From Miscanthus floridulus (taxonomy: Eukaryota > Streptophyta > Magnoliopsida > Poales > Poaceae), in contig NC_089591.1 of the NCBI RefSeq assembly GCF_019320115.1, forward strand, positions 63,914,111 through 63,978,110: a DNA stretch of 64,000 nucleotides, given 5' to 3'. Both the position numbers and the translations under genes were made by a program. The notes under the pieces were generated by a model. The model saw nothing but the letters and a program-made list of their open reading frames with translations. It was not told where the DNA came from and ran no database searches. Each line of letters starts with the position of its first letter. Positions within the stretch are counted from its first letter, which is position 1. This document shows, piece after piece, positions 56,527 to 64,000 of the stretch.

Positions 56527-57345
56527 TAGGCGAAGTAGTCGATCGTACCGCTCTTTGGGTCAACGACCAAGTTGTTTGGAGTGTTTATGCCGCTCTTTGG
56601 GTGAAGTAGTCGATTGTACCACTCTTGGGGTAGACGATCGAGTTGTTGGAGTGTTTGTGCCCCCTCCTTGAGCAACATAGTTGATCGTGCCGCTCTTGGG
56701 GTAGGCGACCGAGTTGTTGGAGTGCTTGTGTCCCTCTCTGGGTGAAGTAGTTGATCGTACCACTCTTGTGGTAGGCGACCGAGCTGTTGGAGTGCTTGTG
56801 CCACTTTTTGGGTGAAGTAGTCAATCGTACCACTCTTGGGGTAGGCGACCGAGTTGTTGGAGTGCTTGTGCCGCTTCTTGGGTGAAGTAGTCGATCGTAC
56901 CACTCTTGGGGTAGGCGACCGAGTTGTTGGAGTGCTTGTGCCGCTTCTTGGGCGAAGTATTCGATCGTACCACTCTTGGGGTAGGCGACAGGATTGTTGG
57001 AGTGCTTGTGTCCCTCTCTAGGCGAAGTAGTTGATCGTACCACTCTTGTGGTAGGCGATCGAGTTGTTGGAGTGCTTTGTGCCGCTTCTTGGGCGAAGTA
57101 GTCGATCGTACCACTCTTGGGGTAGGCGACCGAGCTGTTGGAGTTCTTATGCCACTTCTTAGGCGAAGTAGTCGATCATACCACTCTTGGGGTAGGCGAC
57201 CAAGTTGTCGAAGTGTTTGTGCCGCTTCTTGGGCGAAGTATTCGATCGTACCACTCTTGGGGTAGGCGACCGAGCTGTCGGAGTGTTTGTGCCGCTTCTT
57301 GGGCGAAGTATTCGATCGTACCATTCTTGGGGTAGGCGACCAGAC
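56527..57345. repeat. 70-bp tandem array of element C
   Basis: About 12 copies of a 70-bp unit, e.g. gtagtcgatcgtaccactct then tggggtaggcgaccgagttg, ending cttgggcgaa. The spacing between copies at ~56887 and ~56957 is exactly 70. The six overlapping long frames on the - strand, and those on the + strand, are repeat by-products. The array lies in the region between the antisense ORF end and the integrase stop. Confidence 0.9.
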
Positions 57346-57814
57346 CCATATAGCACAATCGTTTTCGGGTTGGCTATTTGCAGGGTAAGTAAGCAATCGT
57401 ACTAGCTCTTGGGGTAAGCGATTGCGCCCATATAGCAACAACCATTTTTGGGTTGAGCTGTTTGCAGGGCTGCCCCTTTTTCCCCAACCTGATTACGGGT
57501 TGGTTCTATCCGTTGGACAGGGCTGTCAGTCGTACCATCTCTTTATGGTAGAGTGACAAATGCTAGCTTGGGTCTCCTTACCTAAGAAGCTATTTGGCTG
57601 TTGGCCGTCAGTCAGACCATCTCTATATGGTTGAGTGACAAGATTGCCCATGTAGCGCAACCATTTCCGGGTTGGCTGTTAACAGGGAAGCCCCTTTTTC
57701 CCTAACCTGATTACGGGTTGGTTCTGTCCGTTGGATAGGGCTCATATTTGAAGTTGTTCTTCTTGAATAATCTCTGTTTTATTTCTCTTGAAACTTGAGT
57801 ACAATCTGTTGTAC
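57346..57814. repeat. Second, diverged repeat block of element C
   Basis: A unit with gcccctttttcccc and cctgattacgggttggttct occurs at ~57471 and ~57692. Around it are short copies of catatagcac/aaccattttcgggttgg. No gene. It ends just before the pol stop. Confidence 0.75.
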
Positions 57815-60800
57815 TTAATTGTAGAATCTTTTGAGCTGGCTGATATGCCAAGTGTTCTTTACAGGTATTTCATCTGGAGTCATCAACTCGTATGTGCCGG
57901 GTCCTGTTGTTGTCTTCACGATGAAGGGTTCTTCCCATGGACTGAGTAGTTTGTGTCGTCCATCTTTCTTCTGGATTAGTCATAGTATTGAGTCCCCTGG
58001 CTTTAGTGATCAGGGTTGAGTACTTTTGTCATAATGTCTTCATAACCCTTGTTGATATCTTGCATTTTGTATGATTGCACTATCTCTTATTTCTTCTATT
58101 GAATCAATTTCTAACCGCCTTGTTTCTTCTGCTTCGCCTTCTTTATATTGTTCTATTCTTGGAGATAGCCATATTAAGTCGGCTGGTAGTACTGCCTCTG
58201 ATCCATAGACCAGAAAGAATGGTGAGTATCCAGTTGCTCTGCTGATCTGGGTTCTTAGACCCCATACCACTTTCGGTAATTCGTCGATCCATTTTCCACC
58301 ATAATCTTTCAAATCTTCATATAATCTTGGTTTTAAACCTTGTAATATGAGTCCATTTGCTCTTTCGACTTGTCCATTGGCCTGTGGGTGTGCTACTGAT
58401 GCAAAGTCGATTTCTATCCCACAATCTCTTGCCCAGTATTAGAATTCTCTTGCTGTAAATGGTGAACCAAGATCTGTGATTATTCTGTTGGGCATGCCGA
58501 ACCTATGCATGATGTCTTATATGAATTCCACTGCTTTTTTACACTGTATTTGACCAAAGGTTTGTATTCAATCCACTTTGTAAATTTGTCGATTGCCACA
58601 AATATGTATTCGAAGCCTTCTTTTGCTTTTTTGAGTGGTCCAACTTGATCCAGCCCCTAGCATGAGAACGGCCAAGCCAGCGGTATGCATATTAAGTTGT
58701 GAGCTGGCACATGTGATTGCCTAGCAAACATTTGGCAATTCTTGCATGTTCTGACGAGCTCTTCTGCATTTTTGAGTGCTGTTGGCCAATAGAAACCGGT
58801 TCTGAATGCTTTGCCGACTAGTGTCCTAGAGGCTGCATGATTTCCATAACATCCTGAGTGGATTTTGTCCAAGATTTCCTTTCCTTTATCTGTCGGAACA
58901 CATTTAAGCAGTACTCCTGATGATGCTGCTCTTTTGTATAGTTTATCCCCCACCAGAACGTAGTTTTTGCTTCTTCGTACAACCCGAGTTGCTTCTGCTT
59001 TGTCTTCGGGTAGTTTCTTCTCTTTGATAAAATCAATGTATGTTTGTCTCTAATCACTTTGGATGACCATGATTTGTCTTGACTGGTCTGGTTCTTCTGC
59101 TTGATCTATTTCCATTGGATCTGTTGTCTCCTTCTCTTTTTCTGTGTTTCCAAGTTGTTTGATGGATGGGGCTATGAGTTCTTCCACAAATATACCGGGT
59201 GGTACTTTTGCTCTATCTGATCCTAATTTGGCTAGCACATCTGCTGCAATGTTGGAATCTCTTAGTACATGATGGATTTCGAGCCCTTGGAAATTTTTCT
59301 CCAATTTTCTGACTTCTGCACAGTACGCATCCATATTATCTTTTGTACAATCCCAATCCTTGTTGACTTGATTGATTACTACAGCTGAATCACCATAGAC
59401 AAGTAGTCTTTTGATCCCAAGCGAGCTTGCAACTCTTAGACCGTGTATTAATGCTTCATATTCTGCCTCATTGTTAGTTGCCTGCCAAAGTATTTGTAGC
59501 ACATATTTTAACTGTCTCCCTTCTGGTGAAATGAATAGTACTCCTGCTCCAGCTCCTCCTAACTTTAGGGAACCGTCAAAATACATTTTCTAATGATCAA
59601 GTATTGGTTCGGGTTCTTTTTGACTGATTTCTGTCCATTCAGCAATAAAGTCGGATAATGCTTGAGATTTGATTGCTGTTCTTGGTTTGAAGTCTAGGTT
59701 GAGAGCACCGAGTTCTACTGCCTATTTTGATATCCGACCTATTGCATCTTTGTTGCGTAGAATGTCTTGAAGTGGAAAATTGGTTACCACTATAATCTTG
59801 TGTTCATGGAAATAATGTCTCAGCTTTCTTGATGATATCAACACTGCATAAAGTAGTTTTTGCACGTGTGGGTATCTCACTTTTGATTCTGTTAGTACTT
59901 CGCTTATGTAATAGACTGGTCTTTGCATTTTGTATGCGTGTCCAGGTTCTTCTCTCTCAACCACAATTGCTATGCTGACAACGTTCTTGGTTACTGCAAT
60001 GTATAGCATCATGTCCTCTTTGTCTTTTGGTGGTGTCATTACTGGTGATGATGCCAAGTATTCTTTTAACTTTTGGAATGCTTCTTCTGCCTCTTTTGTC
60101 CATTCAAAATTTCCTGCCTTTTTCAATAATTTGAAGAAAGGTAGCCCTTTTTCTCCTAGCCAGGAGATGAATCTATTGAGTGCTGCCATGCATCCTGTAA
60201 GCTTCTGTATGTCTTTAACTTTCTTTGGAGGTTTCATATCCATGATGACTTTAACATGCTTTGTACTTGCTTTAATTCCTCGGTTACTGACTAGAAACCC
60301 GAGTAGTTGTCCTGATGGTACCCTAAAAACACACTTTATGGGGTTTAGCTTCCACTGCCATGCTTTTAGATTCTTGAAAGTCTCCTCGAGGTCTTCTATC
60401 AATGACCCGGGTTCTTTTGTCTTGATTACTACATCATCAATGTATGCTTCTGCATTTCTTCTGACTTAACTCCCTAAGCAAGTTTGAATTGCTCTTTGAT
60501 ATGTTGCCCCTGCATTTTTTAGCCCAAAAGGCATTGATTTATAGCAATATGCCCCAAAGGGTGTAATGAATGAAGTCTTGCTTTGGTCTTCTTCTCTTAA
60601 GGATATTTGATGATAGCCTGAATAGCAATCTAGAAAGGATAACAGAGCTAATCCTGCTGTCGAGTCAATGATTTGATCAATCCTTGGTGGGACATATGGA
60701 TCTTTTGAGCAATGTTTGTTGAGGTCTGTGTAGTCGATGCACATGCGCCATTCTTTTGAATTCTTCTTCTCTACTAGGACCGGGTTGGTAAGCCAATCCA

Positions 60801-61968
60801 GGTTAATTATTTCTCTGATGAATCCTGCTGCCATGAGCTTGGTGATCTCTTTTTTGATTGCTGCTTTTCTGTCTGGAGTGAATCTTTGTAACTTCTGCTT
60901 AACGGGTTTGGACCCTTCGTTCACATCAATTATGTGTTCAGCCAACTCCCTTGGGACCCCTAGCATGTCTGCTGGCTTCCAAGCGAAAATATCTTTGTTG
61001 TCTCGAAGAAAGTTGGTGAGCGTGAGTTCCTATTTGGGGTCGAGATTTGCACTGATGATTGTCGTCTTCTCTAGATCACCAGTCAGTAGGTCAATAGTCT
61101 TGGTAGCGGCTTCTTTTGGTGGTGCAAAGTTGCTTGGCTTCTTAGCCGGTATCTTAATCTCATCTGGGTTCATTTCGTTGGCCAGCATTGCAATCTCCTT
61201 TCCTTCCTTTATATCTTGTAATCTTTTAGATATTTGTACTGCTTGTACATCGCAATCATGTGCTTTCTTTAGATCTCCTTTCAATGATAATACGCCCTTT
61301 GTTGTTGGCATCTTGAGCAGTAGGTATGGATAATGTGGTACTGCCATGTATTTTGTTAAAGCTGGTCTCCCAAGTATTGCGTGGTAGCATGATTCAAAGT
61401 CTGCAACTTCAAATTTGATGAATTCCGTCTGGTATTTGTCTGGTGTGCCAAAGGTGACGGGTAGGGTTATCTGTCCGAGGGGCACAGCTGCTCTGCCGGG
61501 TACTATTTCATAGAATGGTGTGCTTGTGGGTGTCATTAGACCTTCACAATCTAGATTCATCCTTTTGAGAGTATTTGCGAAAATTATATTAAGCCTGACT
61601 CCTCCATCGATGAGTACTTTAGTTACTGCTACTCCTACGATAGTCGGACCCAGTACCAGCGGGTAGCATCCTGCATTTGCTGCACTGGTCCATTGGTCTT
61701 CTCTTGTGAAGTGGATGGGGTACTCTGACCAATCTAGATATCTTGGGATGGCTGGTTCAGCTGCCATGATGGCTCTGTGAGCTAGTTTCTCTTGTCTTTT
61801 GCTTCGTGTGTTAGGAACACCTGAAAATATCACCGCTAATTGGCGTTGGGGTTCTTGATAATCTCCTTCAGCTCTCTTTTCCTCCTTGGATTCTTCTTGC
61901 TTTGGCTTCGAGTTGTTTTGATTCTTGTTTTCTCTCTTCATGAATTGCCGCTGAAAAGTGCTGCATTC
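57815..61968 (-). pseudogene. pol of element C (protease to integrase)
   Basis: Protease: KVLIDGGVRLNIIFANTL (~61.6 kb), where B has DGGSGLNI. RT: INLDWLTNPVLVEKKNSKEW, FLDCYSGYHQISLRE, FITPFGAYCYKSMPFGLKNA, EAYIDDVVIKTKEP (YIDD, ~60.43 kb), KLNPIKCVFRVPSGQLLGF. RNase H: MLYIAVTKNVVSIAIVVERE, VYYISEVLTESK. Second RNase H: KMYFDGSLKLGGAGAGVLF (59586), NEAEYEALIHGLRVA, YGDSAVVINQV, LRDSNIAADVLAKL. Integrase: HSGCYGNHAASRTL ... CKNCQMFARQSH, VAIDKFTKWIEY, RIITDLGSPFT, HPQANGQVERANG, SPFFLVYGSEAVLPADL. Stop at 57815-57817 after HISQLKRFYN. There are about seven nonsense changes (e.g. 60467, 59590, 58661) and one frameshift near 58546. RNase H, second RNase H and RT motifs are intact. Confidence 0.9.
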
Positions 61969-64000
61969 AACTAACTTGTGTCTAGCCCTGGGTGTATGTG
62001 ACACGGTATGTTTTCTATGTTTTTCGGTGCTCTTCCTCGGTAGTTGTTACTCTGATAGTTGCTATTACTGTTGTAACCGTTGTTGTTACGGTTGTTGCTA
62101 TTGTTGTAGTTGCCATTGTGATTGCTACCATTGCTATCATTGCCGTTGCCATTGTATCTTCTTTTGTTGTCTGTGGTTGCCACCATATTGTCCTGCCTTG
62201 GTCTTTTGTCTTGCTGTCTGTAATCGGGTCTTCTATTCTCTGGGTTGTCCCTAGCAAATCTATGCCGAGTTCTTTCTTCTAACGAAATTAGCTTCTCAAC
62301 AACCCTCTTGAAGTCTTCATTTATTCTTGGGTTCTCATTGAAATAGTCCTTGTATTGCCAGTTTGCCCAGATTCCTTCTGCAAAGGCCTCTATCACCTCC
62401 CTATCAGTAATGTCATGGACTTGAGCCCTGAATTCTCCAAATCTTCTATAGTATTCCCTTAGACTTTCTCATCTCCTTTGCTTTACTCCTTTCAATTCGG
62501 CTGCAGTCATTGGATGGGTAATAATGCCTGCGAAGTTGTTGTAGAAAGCTTCTTGCAAGTCTTCCTAATACCTGATTGATCTTGGCCTCAATTTGTCAAA
62601 CCATTGTAGCGGCATTGCTTCGAGGGCCATTGGGAAGAATAGAGCCTTGATGTCGTTGTCTCCTCCAGCTAATTCAATAGATTGGGAGTAAACCCTTAGC
62701 CATTGTCTTGGTTCGACTTTGCCATCATACTTGGAATGATTTGTTGGTTTAAACTTGTGCGGTAGCTTTAAAGTTTGTAGTCTTCCTGTGAAACAAGGAA
62801 ATCTGCCGTATGGTTCTGTTCTTCCGTAATCTGGCGATCTTGCCCTTCTGTAATAAGACCTATCTTCTTTTAACTCAGACTCTCTATAGTCATCTTCTTT
62901 GTCAAATCTTCTTGATATTTCTTGGTCACGTTGGCACAATTTTGGTTTGTCTCTTTCTTGTTGCTTTGAGTAGTGTTCCTTCCTACCATTGATATCAGCA
63001 CTTTCTACTGGTCCTATCCTTTGGAAATTCGATTTTTTGGGTGGCTGCTCCCTTTGTGGCTCCTGTGGAATTTCTTCGCCGGGTTGTTTTTCTGGTCCCT
63101 CGACTTCTTTCTTCTGGTCTTCCTTTGCTTTCCCGTTATTCATGAGGGTGTACAACTCCTTTGTTAATTCTTCAATTCTTTTCCTTTTTGTATTTTTTGT
63201 GGCTTCTTTTTCCGCCTTCTTTCTGTTGTATTCCATTAGCTCTGCTTTGTATTTATTCCAGACTTGCTTCCTTTGTTTAGCCCAGTTCCTCCTTCCAGCT
63301 TTCAATTTGTTCTTCTTTAGCCTTGCTAGTCTTTGCTCATTATTTTCGTTGCTGTCGCTTTTCTCATCTGGCGAGATGTTGCCTTCTGATTCGTCTGAAG
63401 ATTTTATATCTGGTATCTGTGGTGGTTCCAAAGGTTGTTCTAACTGCTCTGCCATGTATATAGTATACCTCTTCTGAGCTCTTCTTGTACGGTATTCCAT
63501 CCTTCGTTTGGTTGAGCTGTCTGTAGCTTCTAAGTTGGATCCGAGTTCTTTTCCTTCTTGATAAGGTAGTTCTTCAACGCGCGTGCCAGTCTGGACTTTG
63601 CTTAAGGTGAAAGAATCTGGCCAATGCACCACACAATCTTATGGGGTCACTATCATGATCATCCCTTCTGCTCCCTCTAGGAGTATTCTTCTTGCTGAGT
63701 TCATCTTGTTTTGGGTAAAGTGTTGATAGACTGATGCCGCGTTGTGCAGTCCATAAGTTCCCAAGTTCTTCTTTGAGTTGTACGGGTCGTATCCCTTCAT
63801 GATCGTTGTTGTGTCTCTGAGTCCAATTAGGCTTGGTTCTTGTGCCGTGAAGATTGTCTTGGAATCAGGTTGTATCTCTTTTTCAGAGTCAGTTTCGTAT
63901 CCGCTTTCTTCCTTATTCTGAATTGTATCCGAAGTTGAGAGTTTTGTCATCTTCTCGGCGAGTTTGTATTGAACTTCGTCCTCAAATTCTTTTTCTTCTT
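61969..64000 (-). pseudogene. gag of element C (5' end outside window)
   Basis: The frame runs in from the right edge: an acidic start (EEKEFEDEVQYKL), a long Lys/Glu-rich helical region (~63.4-63.0 kb), then the Tat gag core (NHSKYDGKVEPRQWLRVYSQ, MALEAMPLQWFDKLRP at ~62.6 kb, ESLREYYRRFGEFRAQVHDI). After that come an Asn-rich run (NGNGNDSNGSNHNGNYNNSN) and a knuckle remnant (CHIHP ... HKLVEC) at ~61.97 kb. Stops occur at ~63.636, ~62.575 and ~62.47 kb. A frameshift inside the knuckle separates gag (one frame) from protease-pol (another); whether this is a mutation or programmed cannot be told from one copy. Confidence 0.8.

Larger units (their letters stand above)
50103..64000 (-). mobile_element. 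Element C: Tat-lineage Ty3/gypsy with intron-bearing antisense ORF
   Basis: The 3' LTR (50103-50568) is followed rightwards by PPT, a noncoding leader, the antisense ORF (+ strand, 52843-56233), a 70-bp tandem array, then integrase, two RNase H domains, RT, protease and gag on the - strand to the window edge. It inserted into element B; acccc (50098-50102) is the presumed target duplication. It is the best preserved element here, with few stops and about two frameshifts. The 5' LTR and the start of gag are outside the window. Confidence 0.85.

Noticed and set aside
56526..57441. Several long overlapping frames (up to 206 codons) on the - strand, and shorter ones on the + strand
   Set aside because: They run through a 70-bp tandem array and all repeat the same ~23-residue pattern in different frames; no start context, domain or conserved frame.

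Overview
This is nuclear DNA from a grass (Poaceae). The Ty3/gypsy, MITE and MULE families, the two hybrid proline-rich protein genes and the very high transposon load all fit an Andropogoneae genome of the sugarcane, sorghum or Miscanthus kind. That assignment is inference from family resemblance, not from a search. Nothing is bacterial: there are no operons, and the few host genes have TATA boxes, introns or poly(A) tails.

Layout. (1) 1-21.4 kb is a nested retrotransposon cluster. A fragment (E1) of a Tat-lineage Ty3/gypsy element on the + strand abuts element A, a Tat element on the - strand (3' LTR 1222-2524, pol/gag 17525-21420). A's sense-opposed extra ORF is split by a 2.0 kb LTR with a 5-bp target duplication (3507-5506) and by a 4.4 kb LTR (6668-13481). 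The 4.4 kb LTR itself holds another 2.4 kb LTR (7162-9580). (2) 21.4-42.2 kb is a gene-bearing island. It holds an inverted pair of hybrid proline-rich protein (HyPRP) 5' ends, one decayed HyPRP (24519), one intact HyPRP (30697-31086), a two-exon RGF/GLV/CLEL-type peptide precursor on the - strand (38621-39143) and at least eight MITEs. It also holds a 2.6 kb LINE that carries only ORF1 (25634-28262) and a 2.4 kb MULE with two convergent genes (33147-35580). (3) 42.2-50.1 kb is Tat element B (- strand), whose 5' part is cut by element C. (4) 50.1-64.0 kb is Tat element C (- strand), complete from its 3' LTR to gag and running off the right edge.

The three pol regions share the order protease, RT, RNase H, a second archaeal/plant-type RNase H, integrase, which is diagnostic of the Tat lineage. 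Between the integrase end and the 3' LTR each element carries an extra ORF on the opposite strand, of the plant 'putative gypsy type transposon' (Transposase_28) kind. TATA boxes sit upstream of this ORF in E1, B and C, and in C it is broken by seven short introns. These ORFs are flanked by tandem arrays that differ in every element. All copies in the window are disabled by nonsense changes, mostly of the C-to-T type.

The likely functional host genes are the HyPRP at 30.7 kb and the RGF-like peptide gene at 38.6-39.1 kb. All other long ORFs I examined are transposon remnants, repeat shadows or GC-rich chance frames.
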